Below, piece by piece: positions 7,954 to 17,263 of a stretch of 64,000 bases of DNA. Position 1 is the first letter of the stretch. Each line of letters opens with the position of its first letter. The notes under the pieces are model-generated. The model saw nothing but the letters and a program-made list of their open reading frames with translations. It had not been told where the DNA came from and searched no databases. Both the position numbers and the translations under genes were made by a program. Source of the stretch: Streptococcus sp. oral taxon 056 str. F0418 (GTDB lineage Bacteria > Bacillota > Bacilli > Lactobacillales > Streptococcaceae); contig NZ_AFQU01000001.1 in assembly GCF_000220065.1 (NCBI RefSeq), positions 930,001-994,000 of the forward strand, in the 5' to 3' direction.

Positions 7954-8763
7954 ATGACAATCAAACGTATTTTTTGTGACATGGATTGTACACTATTAAA
8001 TAGTGAAGGACGAGTGAGTGACAGTAATGCGGCCTTGATACGTGAAGCAGGGATTCCTATAACTTTAGTATCTGCTAGAGCACCAATGGAAATGAAGGAG
8101 GCTACTGATGCCCTTCAACTAAAAGGGGTCCAGGTCGCTTTTAACGGAGGATTAATTTATACAATAGGGGCTAATAATCAAGTTCTACCCATTCATGTAC
8201 AAACCATTAAAAATAAGACAGTAAAACAACTGCTGAAAGGGATACGTCAACACTTTCCTCAAGTTAGCTTATCTTATTACGACCTGAACAACTGGTATTG
8301 TGATAAAATAGATGAAGGAATCCAGTATGAACAGAGTTTAACCCGTCAAACACCAACGTTTATTGATAATGAGGATCAGTTTTTAGAAGGTCAAGGAAAT
8401 ACTTTTAAAATCATGATGATTACTTTCGATGAAACAACAATGCGAGAATTGGAAAAATATCTTCAAAGTTTATACTTACCACAAATCACTATTCAACGTT
8501 CAGGTAAGGCCTATCTTGAAATTACACATCTCTTAGCCAAAAAATCTAAAGGAATCGCACACATCCTTCGAAAAGAGCAGTTGGCTAAAGAAGAAACAGC
8601 TGCATTTGGTGACGGACATAATGATTTGCCTATGCTTGAAATGGTAGGTTACCCTATTGTGATGGATAATGCCTTTGATGACATCAAAGAGATAGCTTAT
8701 AAAATAACGAAGTCTAATGATGAAGATGGCGTAGGATATGGGATTCATCAATTTTTAAAGTAG
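7954..8763 (+). CDS. Cof-type HAD-IIB family phosphatase
   Basis: A 269-residue member of the HAD superfamily, which removes phosphate from sugars or other small metabolites in the cytoplasm. Motif I is FCDMDCTLL (residues 7-15): the two catalytic aspartates are present, but the usual DxDGT glycine is cysteine. Motif II is VSARAP, motif III lies around KKSKG, and motif IV is GDGHNDLPML. The C2 cap lies between motifs II and III. It is followed 10 bases later by a LacI regulator, and the pair shares the palindrome promoter, so a sugar-phosphate substrate is likely but unproven. It lies inside the second accessory segment. Confidence 0.85.
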   Translation: MTIKRIFCDMDCTLLNSEGRVSDSNAALIREAGIPITLVSARAPMEMKEATDALQLKGVQVAFNGGLIYTIGANNQVLPIHVQTIKNKTVKQLLKGIRQHFPQVSLSYYDLNNWYCDKIDEGIQYEQSLTRQTPTFIDNEDQFLEGQGNTFKIMMITFDETTMRELEKYLQSLYLPQITIQRSGKAYLEITHLLAKKSKGIAHILRKEQLAKEETAAFGDGHNDLPMLEMVGYPIVMDNAFDDIKEIAYKITKSNDEDGVGYGIHQFLK

Positions 8764-8773
8764 GAGCCCAACA

Positions 8774-9718
8774 ATGACAAGTATTAGTGATATAGCTAAA
8801 AAGGCTGGCGTTGCTAAATCAACGGTTTCCCGTGTGATCAATCACCATCCACATGTTTCTGATGAGACACGACAAAAAGTAATGGATCTTATCGCTGAAT
8901 TGGATTATATGCCAAACCAACTAGCACGAGATCTCAGTCGAGGCAAAACACAAAAAATAGGTGTCGTCATTCCACACACGCGCCACCCTTATTTTACACA
9001 ATTAATAAATGGCCTCCTAGATGCTGCTAAAGCTACCGACTATCAACTTGTCATGATGCCTTCAGATTACAACCAAGAATTAGAACTATCCTACCTGAAG
9101 CAACTCAAAATGGAAGCTATTGACGCTTTAATCTTCACTTCGAGAGCTATTAGTCTTGATATGATTGAAACCTATGCGAAATATGGACGCATAGTGGTTT
9201 GTGAAAAATTGCTAGAATCTAATCTCCTATCCTCCGCTTACCTTGACCGCTACTCTTCATTTGTGGATGCTTTTTCTGCAATGAAAGTACGAGGCTTGCA
9301 TCACTTAGTTTTGTTATTTTCAAGAAATAATGAATCATCTGCTACGTATCACTCCGCATTATTAGCTTATCACGATGTCTATGGTCAACATTCGACTCCA
9401 CATACGGTATTTGGGAATATCCACGATTTTAATGATGGTCTACAGTTATCTCATCAATTGATAAAAGATGCTCGCATCGATGGTGTATTAGCTACAAGTG
9501 ATGAAGTTGCTGCAGGGCTCATAAAAGGATATGAAGAAAGTAGGAAAAAATGTCCCTATATTATTGGGCAGGAACATTTATTAGTTGGGCAACTGTTGAA
9601 ACTCCCAACGATAGACCACAAATCCTATTCTTTAGGAACATTAGCTTTTAAACAAGCTTTATCTGAATCGATTAGTCAAGAAGTTTTGATCTCAGAATTT
9701 TTATCTCAAGACAATTAG
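8774..9718 (+). CDS. LacI family transcriptional regulator
   Basis: A 314-residue repressor-type protein. The N-terminal LacI HTH is clear (SISDIAKKAGVAKSTVSRVI), with the hinge at PNQLARDLSRGKTQKIGVVIP and a periplasmic-binding-like effector domain to the end. The effector domain is slightly short for the family. It starts 10 bases after the HAD gene behind GGAGCC, so the two are co-transcribed. The palindrome in their shared promoter fits a LacI operator (a CG centre with inverted arms). The effector is unknown. No sugar transporter is adjacent, which is odd for such a pair and suggests a trimmed locus. Confidence 0.9.
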   Translation: MTSISDIAKKAGVAKSTVSRVINHHPHVSDETRQKVMDLIAELDYMPNQLARDLSRGKTQKIGVVIPHTRHPYFTQLINGLLDAAKATDYQLVMMPSDYNQELELSYLKQLKMEAIDALIFTSRAISLDMIETYAKYGRIVVCEKLLESNLLSSAYLDRYSSFVDAFSAMKVRGLHHLVLLFSRNNESSATYHSALLAYHDVYGQHSTPHTVFGNIHDFNDGLQLSHQLIKDARIDGVLATSDEVAAGLIKGYEESRKKCPYIIGQEHLLVGQLLKLPTIDHKSYSLGTLAFKQALSESISQEVLISEFLSQDN

Positions 9719-9732
9719 TCATTAAAAGTAAT

Positions 9733-9770
9733 AAAAAAGTTTCCAATTTCGTATAGTTGGAAACTTTTTT
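9733..9770 (+). terminator. Terminator of the HAD-LacI operon
   Basis: AAAAAAGTTTCCAA and TTGGAAACTTTTTT form a 14-bp stem with a 10-base loop, 15 bases after the LacI stop. Confidence 0.9.
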
Positions 9771-9805
9771 AGTTAATGATTCATAATTTTAAACAGTTGC
9801 TACTT

Positions 9806-9948
9806 GCCCAATTTTTAATCACTCAAAGTATTTTCTGAAAATCGCTTATATTTCAAGATTTTTGATTACTTTCAAGATGAAAAAGCCTCCCAAATTCATG
9901 TAGAGGGCATAAAATATCGAAGAAAGTCTTGTAAATCAAGGCTTTTTT
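9806..9948 (+). repeat. Island-end direct repeat, right copy, with attachment-like copy 3
   Basis: Homologous to 7571-7718. The core TGTAGAGGGCATA at 9899-9911 has one mismatch to the tRNA-Lys end, and the hairpin GTCTTGtaaatCAAGGC has one G:T pair. It marks the right border of the accessory zone. Confidence 0.8.
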
Positions 9949-9996
9949 GTTTTCTACAGGTGAATTTGCGCAATTTGCACACTATTTTATGACATC

Positions 9997-10033
9997 AAAA
10001 AGTCCCTTAAGAGTGCTACTCAAGGGACTTTTT
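9997..10033. terminator. Terminator of the pepS-glsB-like operon
   Basis: AAAAAGTCCCTT and a CAAGGGACTTTTT arm form a symmetric hairpin downstream of the minus-strand GlsB-like gene. Confidence 0.85.
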
Positions 10034-10046
10034 CTTACTGCACTAT

Positions 10047-10283
10047 TCACTTATCTCGTTTCCAAAAAATCGCTAATAGAATCACTGCACCTAAAATAGA
10101 GGGCACTACAGCTGTGTCATGGAGAAGCGGACCCCAGTTCCCAAAAAGACTTTGACCTAACCAGGCTCCAACAAGACCTAAAATCATCTTACCAATGCAT
10201 CCCATCCGTTCGCCACGATTAGTTAGAGCTACAGATATGAGTCCAATGATAAAGCCTACAAACATGCTACCAATCATAGTCAA
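10047..10283 (-). CDS. GlsB/YeaQ/YmgE family membrane protein, second copy
   Basis: A 78-residue membrane protein of the same family as the gene at 4101. It shares the GLVGAWLGQSLFGNWGP segment but differs strongly elsewhere (NRGERMGCIGKM instead of KKGGSMGVIANV), so it is not a recent duplicate. It overlaps the preceding small membrane gene by 4 bases (ATGA), which implies translational coupling, and it ends the polC-pepS gene string. Unlike the first copy it has no amaP or gls24 next to it. Its role is unknown. Confidence 0.8.
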   Translation of the reverse strand: MTMIGSMFVGFIIGLISVALTNRGERMGCIGKMILGLVGAWLGQSLFGNWGPLLHDTAVVPSILGAVILLAIFWKRDK

Positions 10284-10549
10284 CTCTCCCTTTTAGAGCG
10301 CTGGATCAGCCATAGGATTACTAATGATACTGCCGCACCAACAAAGGGTGCAAAAAGATTAAAGAAAACAAAGAAAACAAAGAATCCAATGATGGCACCA
10401 ATAAAACTGACAAGGAATTTCTTCCTCCATTGCCTTGTTTGTCCATCCGGAGTTAACATAGCTGCTATAACAGTAGTTATTAGACTAGCTGGTAAAGTAA
10501 ATACCAGTATAAAGATTGCTGCTGCCATTCTAAATTGCCCAGTCTCCAT
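10280..10549 (-). CDS. Small hypothetical membrane protein
   Basis: Up to 89 residues with two or three hydrophobic segments (AAAIFILVFTLPASLITTVIAA, FIGAIIGFFVFFVFFNLFAP, AVSLVILWLIQR). I do not recognise the family. The ATG at 10549 overlaps the end of pepS by 20 bases; a second in-frame ATG at 10528 lies just past the pepS stop, and neither has a strong ribosome binding site, so translation is probably coupled to pepS. It overlaps the GlsB-like gene downstream. The tight packing supports it being a real gene of this operon. Confidence 0.6.
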   Translation of the reverse strand: METGQFRMAAAIFILVFTLPASLITTVIAAMLTPDGQTRQWRKKFLVSFIGAIIGFFVFFVFFNLFAPFVGAAVSLVILWLIQRSKRES

Positions 10550-11771
10550 TTCTAAAGATGGCTACTCGACTACCATCTTCACGAATACCATCGACATTCA
10601 TCTGGTTAGACCCAATCATAAAGTCCACATGGACATCCGAGCGGTTGAGGCCTGCTGCTTCTAGCTCTTCTTCGGAAAAATTCTCCCCGCCAACTACACT
10701 AGTCGCATAGGCTGCACCGATAGCCAAGTGGTTAGAGGCATTTTCATCAAAAAGTGTATTGAAGAAGGTGATACCTGACTGAGAAATTGGACTTGGATCT
10801 GGTACCAAGGCCACTTCTCCTAAAGCACGCGCACCAGCATTTTCAAAGACAAGGTCCTTCATAACCTGATCACCCTTTTCAGCAGTAATGTCCACAATCC
10901 GACCATCCTTAAAGGTCACCTTGATACCTTCGATGATATTGCCATTATAGCTGAGTGGCTTGGTACTAGTCACATAACCTTCAGCTCGGCGGAAGTCTGG
11001 TGCTGTAAAGACCTCTTCTGTCGGCATATTAGCAATGAAGTACTCGCCTTGGGCATTGAGACTGCCAGCTGACTCCCAGTGATGATTCTTGGGTAATCCT
11101 AAGGTCAAGTCTGTTCCAGGAGCTGTGTAGTGCAGAGCAGAAAATTGCTCCTCATTTAAAACCTTCGCTTTTGAGCTGAGTTTTTCTTCATGAGCTTTCC
11201 AAGCGGCTACTGGGTCATCCTCATAGACACGACAGGTTTTGAAAATCTGATCCCAGAGAAGATCTACTGCTTCCTCATCGCTATCTGCATTTGGAAAGAC
11301 CTTCTTAGCCCACTCGGTACCAGCTGCTGCAGCGACTGTCCAGCTGACTTTATTGGATTGGGTTGCAATTCGCATCGGCTTCATAGCCATCCCCAAAGCC
11401 TTGGCAGAAGCTGATAATTTCTCGGCATCTACACCATTCAAAGCCCCTGGGTCAGATGAGCGCACGCCCAAGCGACTAGCTTTCTTTTCGAGGAGATAGT
11501 TCATCTCAGCCACCTTATAGTCAGGGACATTGTCCAAGCGCTCCATTGGCGCATGGAGGAATTTCTCCCGATTAGTGAAATCATCCGCCCATTGGATGAT
11601 AACCTCATGAGCTCCCAGAGCATAGGCTTCCTTGACAATCAAGTGAGCCAACTCACGTTGCTCCACATCAATATTGAGTGCCGCCGTGTGACCTGGTTGC
11701 ACATTGATCCCATTGGCAACCAATAGTTTAGCGTATTTTTCTAAGTTTTCTTTAAAATTTGGCAGAACCAT
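10530..11771 (-). CDS. pepS: Aminopeptidase PepS (M29 family)
   Basis: A cytoplasmic metallo-aminopeptidase of the M29 (thermophilic aminopeptidase) family, 413 residues, the normal size. It releases N-terminal residues, with a preference for Arg and aromatic residues in characterised streptococcal PepS. Recognisable parts are FKENLEKYAKLLVANGINV at the start, the ALGEVALVPDPSPIS stretch carrying a metal ligand, the NHLAIGAAYAT block, and SDVHVDFMIGSNQMNVDG near the end. The start at 11771 has AAAAGGAGAAG upstream. It lies 21 bases after a small membrane-protein gene in the same direction as polC; polC and pepS are also neighbours in pneumococcus, as I remember it. Confidence 0.93.
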   Translation of the reverse strand: MVLPNFKENLEKYAKLLVANGINVQPGHTAALNIDVEQRELAHLIVKEAYALGAHEVIIQWADDFTNREKFLHAPMERLDNVPDYKVAEMNYLLEKKASRLGVRSSDPGALNGVDAEKLSASAKALGMAMKPMRIATQSNKVSWTVAAAAGTEWAKKVFPNADSDEEAVDLLWDQIFKTCRVYEDDPVAAWKAHEEKLSSKAKVLNEEQFSALHYTAPGTDLTLGLPKNHHWESAGSLNAQGEYFIANMPTEEVFTAPDFRRAEGYVTSTKPLSYNGNIIEGIKVTFKDGRIVDITAEKGDQVMKDLVFENAGARALGEVALVPDPSPISQSGITFFNTLFDENASNHLAIGAAYATSVVGGENFSEEELEAAGLNRSDVHVDFMIGSNQMNVDGIREDGSRVAIFRNGDWAI

Positions 11772-11792
11772 GCTGCTTCTCCTTTTCTTTTG

Positions 11793-11945
11793 TTAATTCT
11801 CTTTAAACAGGGACAGCAGGCTAACCGCTGCCACCGTACCGCAAATCAAAGCGGTCATTTTCAAAATCGTATCTGGGTCAAGATCCAGCTGGTAATCAAA
11901 CACCTTTTGCGCAGGCTTATCTTCGGCATTTATTCTAAGTTTCAT
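11793..11945 (-). CDS. Small hypothetical membrane protein (50 residues)
   Basis: The ATG at 11945 follows GGAAAGGA and gives 50 residues. There is a charged N-terminal half (MKLRINAEDKPAQKVFDYQL) and one membrane segment (TALICGTVAAVSLLSLF) just before a short KEN tail. It fits neatly between the methyltransferase stop (19 bases upstream) and pepS (21 bases downstream), which argues that it is translated. I do not recognise the family. Confidence 0.7.
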   Translation of the reverse strand: MKLRINAEDKPAQKVFDYQLDLDPDTILKMTALICGTVAAVSLLSLFKEN

Positions 11946-11964
11946 GAGAGAGTCCTTTCCTTTG

Positions 11965-12651
11965 TTAACCATCTATTGGTTTATGATGCCAGATGACTTT
12001 CATATTCCAACCATCCTGAATTAATTTACAGCCTGGCAGCAACTTCCCATAAATCTCTTCATATCCTTTTTTAGAAAGGTAGCGATCTGTTGCTAAATGA
12101 TTGAGCCAAGATTTGGAGGTGCTATGTTTGAAGATTCTTCTGGCATTTTTTAAGCCGAATCTTTTCCAGTGTCGAGGAAAATCTAAATAAGCGCCTACAA
12201 CATAGGTCCAAGTTGAAGGAGTGGGCTTTTCTGATACATTGTCCATAACAAACAGGATGCCACCTGGCTTTAGTAATTTCTTACATTTTTCCAAAGCTTC
12301 AGGGATGTCCAAATGATGAAATGTCGTTCGACTGAAAATAAAATCAAATTGTTTCTCAAAAACAGCGGTTAAAAAATCATCCTGCAGTAATTCTATATTC
12401 TGCAAATTTTCTTTTTCTACTTTATCTTTTGCTATCTGCAGAAAATCCGCAGAAAGATCTATTCCTGTAACATGTTGAAAATATGAAGACAGAAAAATGC
12501 AGGTATTCCCTCCGCCACAACCAATATCCAAAGCGGAAACTCTATTGTCAGGCAGATTATCCAGTAGATAATCGGGCCTGCCTTCCAAAAGAGTGGTTAC
12601 CCAATCATATTCTAAAGCAACCGCATTAAACTGTTCCGTAATATTTTCCAT
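11965..12651 (-). CDS. Class I SAM-dependent methyltransferase
   Basis: A 228-residue soluble protein with a Rossmann-type methyltransferase core: motif I ALDIGCGGGNTCIFL near residue 40, the acidic residue of motif II in VTGIDLS, and motif IV around DFIFSRTTFHHL. It is closest in pattern to the UbiE/Methyltransf_11 group. The substrate cannot be told. I use the ATG at 12651, which has AAGAAGG six bases upstream; an ATG at 12657 would sit directly on that site. It starts 12 bases after the polC stop and is probably transcribed with it. Confidence 0.8.
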   Translation of the reverse strand: MENITEQFNAVALEYDWVTTLLEGRPDYLLDNLPDNRVSALDIGCGGGNTCIFLSSYFQHVTGIDLSADFLQIAKDKVEKENLQNIELLQDDFLTAVFEKQFDFIFSRTTFHHLDIPEALEKCKKLLKPGGILFVMDNVSEKPTPSTWTYVVGAYLDFPRHWKRFGLKNARRIFKHSTSKSWLNHLATDRYLSKKGYEEIYGKLLPGCKLIQDGWNMKVIWHHKPIDG

Positions 12652-12662
12652 GAACATCCTTC

Positions 12663-15600
12663 TTAAAACAAATCATCAAAGAGACTTAGCTGGTTATCCT
12701 CGGGCATATTGCCTAAGATTCCCATGTCGTCCATTTTTTCGACTAGGGTGCTAGAGAGGCCACCACGTTTGCGGAGCTCTGTCTTAGAGAGGAATTCGCC
12801 TTCTTCCCGTGCTCTGACCACTTGGCGGGCAACGTTGTCACCCAGACCGTCCATAGCAGAGAAAGGAGGAATAAGCGTATCCTCTTCGATGAGAAATTCA
12901 GTCGCGTGGCTCTTGTAGAGATCCAGCTTCCCGAATTTGAAGCCCCGCTCCAGCATTTCATTGACGATTTCCAGAGTCGTATAAAGGTCAATTTCTACAT
13001 TGGAGGCTTCGTTGTTCTTACGCTTCTCAGCGATTTCGTTCATCCGGCGCTTAACGGCATCAAGTCCGCCACTCATGGTCTTGATATCAAATGCTTTAGC
13101 CCGGATGGAGAAATAAGCACAGTAGTAATAAATCGGATGATGCACCTTGAAATAGGCCACCCGCAGGGCCATCATAACGTAGGCTGCTGCATGGGCCTTG
13201 GGGAACATGTACTTGATCTTTCCACAGGACTCGATGTACCATTCCGGCACATTATTTTCCTTCATGGCTGCAATATAGCCATTGCGCTCTTCTTCAGAAA
13301 TCTTCAGCCAAAGGCCCTTACGCACACGCTCCATAATCGTAAAGGCCATCTTAGGATCCAAGCCCTTGTGCATGAGGTAAACCATGATGTCGTCCCGACA
13401 GCCGATAACGGTGGACAGGTCAGCAATCCCTTGCTTGATCAAGTCCTGAGCATTCCCTAGCCAAACGTCCGTACCATGAGAGAGACCAGATAGCTGTAAG
13501 AGCTCGGCAAATGTCGTCGGATGGGTCTCATCAACCATTCCCCGTACAAAATTGGTCCCAAACTCTGGAATCCCCAGCATACCAGTCGGCGTGCCGATTT
13601 GCTCCTCAGTCACACCCAGAATATCTGTTCCAGAAAAGAGCGCCATGACACCAGCATCATCCATGGGAATGTCATTAGGATCAATACCAGACAAGTCCTG
13701 AAGCTTCCGAATCATGGTCGGATCATCGTGTCCCAGAACGTCAAGCTTGAGGACATTTTCATCGATATCATGGAAGTTAAAGTGGGTGGTCTGCCACTCG
13801 GCTGTCACATCATCGGCTGGATATTGGACCGGTGTAAAGTCATAAACATCCATATAGTTAGGAATTACAACGATTCCACCCGGGTGTTGTCCAGTCGTCC
13901 GCTTGACTCCGGCAGCTCCCTGCGCCAGACGCTCAACTTCAGCATCCCGATAGAATTTCCCGTAGTCGCGCTCGTAGCCCTTGACAAATCCATAGGCAGT
14001 CTTAGCGGCAACGGTACCAACGGTTCCAGCCCGAAAAGCGTATTCTGCACCAAAGATATCCCGCACATCCAAATGGGCGCTCGGCTGATCCTCTCCGGAG
14101 AAGTTCAAGTCAATATCGGGTACCTTGTCCCCATCAAATCCAAGGAAGGTCTCAAAAGGAATATCCTGACCGTTCTTGCTCAGCTTGTGGCCACATTCTG
14201 GACAGTCCTTATCCGGCATATCAAAGCCTGAACCATAAGAACCGTCCGTGATAAACTCGCTGTATTGGCATTTGCCACAGACATAGTGGGGCGACAGAGG
14301 ATTAACCTCGGTAATCCCAATCATGGTCGCAACAAAGCTTGAACCGACTGACCCCCGCGAGCCTACCAGATAGCCCCGCTCATTGGAGCGTTGCACCAGC
14401 ATCTGCGAAGCCAGATAAATCACGGCGAAGCCATTCCCCAAGATAGAGGTCAGCTCCTTTTCAATCCGCAAGTCCACGATATCAGGCAGCGGATTGCCAT
14501 AAATCTCAAAGGCCTTTTGATAGGTCAACTCGGCAACTGTCTCCTCAGCCTTGTCAATGAAAGGTGTATAGAGGTCGCCCTTGACCACCTCGACCGGCTC
14601 AAAGGTCTCCGCCAGCTGATTTGGATTGGTGATGACCAGTTTCTTAGCCAAATCCTCGCCTAGGAAGGCAAATTCGTCCAGCATCTCATTGGTAGTCCGA
14701 AAATGAGCCTTAGGAAGCGGAGCCGGCTGGGCATTTTCACCATGGCCAATGGTCCGGTTAATCATGGATCCCTGACCGAGACTGCGGACGATAATCTCAC
14801 GGTAGATTTCTTCTTCCGGCTCGATATAGTGGACGTTCCCCGTCGCAAGGACAGGCTTGCCCAAGCGATCTCCGACCTCAATCAGATTGCGAATAATGGT
14901 CTGCAGTTCTTCCTGGTCTTTAATCTGCTCCTTGGCAATCAGTGGCTCATAGATAGCCGGCGGCATAACCTCGATAAAGTCATAATATTTGGCAACTTCG
15001 ACAGCTGCATCCACCCCCTGAGAGACAACGGCGTCATAGACTTCGCCTTCCGAGCAGGCCGAGCCCAGAATCAGGCCTTCACGATGGGCATCCAGTACGG
15101 TCCGTGGAATTCGCGGTACACCTTCAAAATACTTGGTATTGGACAGACTGACTAACTTGAAAATATTCTTGAGTCCCGTCTGATTTTTCACATAAATAGT
15201 CGCATGCTTGACCCGAGCCTTCTTGTAGGAATTCTCATCGACCAGATCCGTATTCAAATCCTTAAGATTGGTCACACCATGCTTTTCAGCCACATCCTTG
15301 ATAAAGATAAAGAGGAGGCGGCCCGTCGCTTCCGCGTCATAGTTGGCCATGTGGTGGTGCTCCAAAGCAATCTGGAATCGCTTGGTCAAAGGCCCCAGAC
15401 CATGACGCTTGTACTCTGGATAGAGGTTGCGGGCAAATTCCAGCGTGTCAATGACTGGCTGGGTAATTTTCGACAGGCCATGCCGCTCATAGTTGACATT
15501 CATAAAGCCCACGTCAAAGGTAGCATTATGGGCAACGAGGACACTGTCCTGGCAAAATTCCTGAAATTCTTTCAGCACCTGCTCAAGTGGCTTGGCATTG

Positions 15601-17051
15601 CGGACATGCTCATCTGTAATCCCAGTTAGATCCGTCGTAAAGGCTGACAAAGGATGGCCCGGATTGATAAACTCATCAAACTCAGCGATGATATTGCCCT
15701 TGTGCATCTTGCTGGCAGCGACCTGAATCAAGTCATTGTAGACTGCTGAAAGCCCTGTCGTTTCCACGTCAAAGACTACATAGGTCGCATCGCTCAGCGC
15801 CATGTCCACTTCATTGTAGACGATGGGTACTCGGTCTTCTACAATATTGGCCTCCATACCGTAAATCAGCTGAATACCAGCTTTCTTGGCTGCCTTGTAG
15901 CCATGGGGAAAGCTCTGCACATTGCCATGGTCGGTAATGGCGACAGCCTTGTGGCCCCACTTAGCTGCTGTTGCCACGATTTCCTCTACCTCAGGCAGGG
16001 CATCCATAGTAGACATATTGGTATGAGCATGAAACTCAACCCGCTTCTCCCCCTCAGGCATCAAGTCCTTGCGCTCATAGTGGGTGACGGCCTGCACATC
16101 CTGCACATTCATCGTCAGGTCGCGGGTGAAATTGTTCATCTCCACATTTCCCCGCACGCGCAGCCAGGCGCCTTTCTTAATCATGTCAAACTTCTTGGCT
16201 TCTTCCTCGTTTTTCATCCATTTCTGCAAGGAAAAGCTAGAAGTGTAGTCTGTCATTTTGAAATTGAGCAAGACCCGACCGGTTCGAGTGACCTTCTGCT
16301 CCAGATCAAAGACCATTCCCTCAAAGACCAGACGATTCTCTTCAGTCTGAACTTCAATCATAGGGGTAATCTCTGCCTTATCCAGATTTGGCTTAGCGAC
16401 AGCTTTACGAGCTTGAAAGTCATAAGTCGGTTTTTCTTCTGGCGGTGGCGCCATCTGTTGTAGGGATTCCATGGCTTTGAGCGCTTCTTCATTAGCTGCC
16501 TGGACAATCTTGTCATTCTCTGCTTGGAAATTCTCCGCTTGCTGCTGGGTCAGCTCATCACTGTGCTGCACCTGACAAGTCAGATGAGGAAAGCCGTATT
16601 TGACCAGTTGCTGGCTGAGGTTGGGCAGGTGATTCTTACGAAAATGCTCCGTATCAATGGTCGAAGCCCCCTCAATCAGTAGCTTGTCCCCATCCAAATG
16701 AACCCGCAGATCCTGATACAGACTCTTGAAGCCATGACTGGCACAAGGCCCCTCCTCAAAGGCTAGCTGGTAATAAGCCTGCAAAAGCTCATCCGATACC
16801 TGAGGAGCCTGACAGTGAATTTCAAAAACGGCTTGATTGCCCGTCTTAGAAAACTCTTGAGCTAAGCGCTTCTGCAATTCCCGAAAAATCTCAATGGGCA
16901 GAATATTCGTAAAAGAAAAATGAAACTCCCAGACCCGACTGACCTTGTGGACCAGAACCTTCTCAATTTCAGCATTCGAAAAGGCCTCTGAATTTCTCAT
17001 TTCAAGGGGCATATCCAGCTGATCCATTAAAATTTCAAACTTGTTTGACAT
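12663..17051 (-). CDS. polC: DNA polymerase III PolC-type, alpha subunit
   Basis: The main replicative polymerase of low-GC Gram-positive bacteria, 1462 residues. In order: an N-terminal domain, an OB-fold region (about 230-320), the PHP domain ([18 protein letters not shown], about 335), the inserted DnaQ-type 3'-5' exonuclease ([16 protein letters not shown], about 425-590), the rest of PHP, the four-cysteine zinc site (CGKCQYSE and CPECGHK, about 915-945), the palm with the acidic catalytic motif ([13 protein letters not shown]), then fingers and a C-terminal region ending in LSLFDDLF, a likely beta-clamp-binding tail. No break is seen. It leads the string that runs through the methyltransferase to pepS. 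Confidence 0.98.
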   Translation of the reverse strand: MSNKFEILMDQLDMPLEMRNSEAFSNAEIEKVLVHKVSRVWEFHFSFTNILPIEIFRELQKRLAQEFSKTGNQAVFEIHCQAPQVSDELLQAYYQLAFEEGPCASHGFKSLYQDLRVHLDGDKLLIEGASTIDTEHFRKNHLPNLSQQLVKYGFPHLTCQVQHSDELTQQQAENFQAENDKIVQAANEEALKAMESLQQMAPPPEEKPTYDFQARKAVAKPNLDKAEITPMIEVQTEENRLVFEGMVFDLEQKVTRTGRVLLNFKMTDYTSSFSLQKWMKNEEEAKKFDMIKKGAWLRVRGNVEMNNFTRDLTMNVQDVQAVTHYERKDLMPEGEKRVEFHAHTNMSTMDALPEVEEIVATAAKWGHKAVAITDHGNVQSFPHGYKAAKKAGIQLIYGMEANIVEDRVPIVYNEVDMALSDATYVVFDVETTGLSAVYNDLIQVAASKMHKGNIIAEFDEFINPGHPLSAFTTDLTGITDEHVRNAKPLEQVLKEFQEFCQDSVLVAHNATFDVGFMNVNYERHGLSKITQPVIDTLEFARNLYPEYKRHGLGPLTKRFQIALEHHHMANYDAEATGRLLFIFIKDVAEKHGVTNLKDLNTDLVDENSYKKARVKHATIYVKNQTGLKNIFKLVSLSNTKYFEGVPRIPRTVLDAHREGLILGSACSEGEVYDAVVSQGVDAAVEVAKYYDFIEVMPPAIYEPLIAKEQIKDQEELQTIIRNLIEVGDRLGKPVLATGNVHYIEPEEEIYREIIVRSLGQGSMINRTIGHGENAQPAPLPKAHFRTTNEMLDEFAFLGEDLAKKLVITNPNQLAETFEPVEVVKGDLYTPFIDKAEETVAELTYQKAFEIYGNPLPDIVDLRIEKELTSILGNGFAVIYLASQMLVQRSNERGYLVGSRGSVGSSFVATMIGITEVNPLSPHYVCGKCQYSEFITDGSYGSGFDMPDKDCPECGHKLSKNGQDIPFETFLGFDGDKVPDIDLNFSGEDQPSAHLDVRDIFGAEYAFRAGTVGTVAAKTAYGFVKGYERDYGKFYRDAEVERLAQGAAGVKRTTGQHPGGIVVIPNYMDVYDFTPVQYPADDVTAEWQTTHFNFHDIDENVLKLDVLGHDDPTMIRKLQDLSGIDPNDIPMDDAGVMALFSGTDILGVTEEQIGTPTGMLGIPEFGTNFVRGMVDETHPTTFAELLQLSGLSHGTDVWLGNAQDLIKQGIADLSTVIGCRDDIMVYLMHKGLDPKMAFTIMERVRKGLWLKISEEERNGYIAAMKENNVPEWYIESCGKIKYMFPKAHAAAYVMMALRVAYFKVHHPIYYYCAYFSIRAKAFDIKTMSGGLDAVKRRMNEIAEKRKNNEASNVEIDLYTTLEIVNEMLERGFKFGKLDLYKSHATEFLIEEDTLIPPFSAMDGLGDNVARQVVRAREEGEFLSKTELRKRGGLSSTLVEKMDDMGILGNMPEDNQLSLFDDLF

Positions 17052-17169
17052 GATATTTCCTCGTACAGTAGTGACCTTATTTTACCATAAATCCGCACTT
17101 TTTTCGATAGAAAGGTACAAGCATGAACATAATTGCTTGTTAATTTTTCTAAGGAACTTCTTTGGAGTC

Positions 17170-17216
17170 TTGCAATAAAAAACAGAAATATGTATAATGT
17201 CTGTAAGCGTTAACGA
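17170..17216 (+). promoter_or_regulatory. Promoter with cre-like site before the GH36-like gene
   Basis: TTGCAA at 17170-17175 and TATAAT at 17193-17198 are spaced by 17 bases. TGTAAGCGTTAACGA at 17202-17216, just after the -10 box, resembles the CcpA cre consensus (WTGNAANCGNWNNCW) and includes the palindrome CGTTAACG at 17208-17215. Repression by CcpA, or by a LacI-type protein, is inferred. Confidence 0.7.
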
Positions 17217-17263
17217 AAACAAGCTGTAGAAGCCCAAAGTAAACATAACTGGAGGCAACAGAC

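Noticed and set aside
7667..9911. tRNA-Lys pseudogenes at the two downstream repeat copies
   Set aside because: Only the last 11 bases of the tRNA plus its terminator are copied, which fits attachment sites rather than decayed tRNA genes.
12822..16463. Long open frames on the plus strand inside polC
   Set aside because: They lie antisense to an intact, conserved gene, have no ribosome binding sites and encode nothing recognisable.
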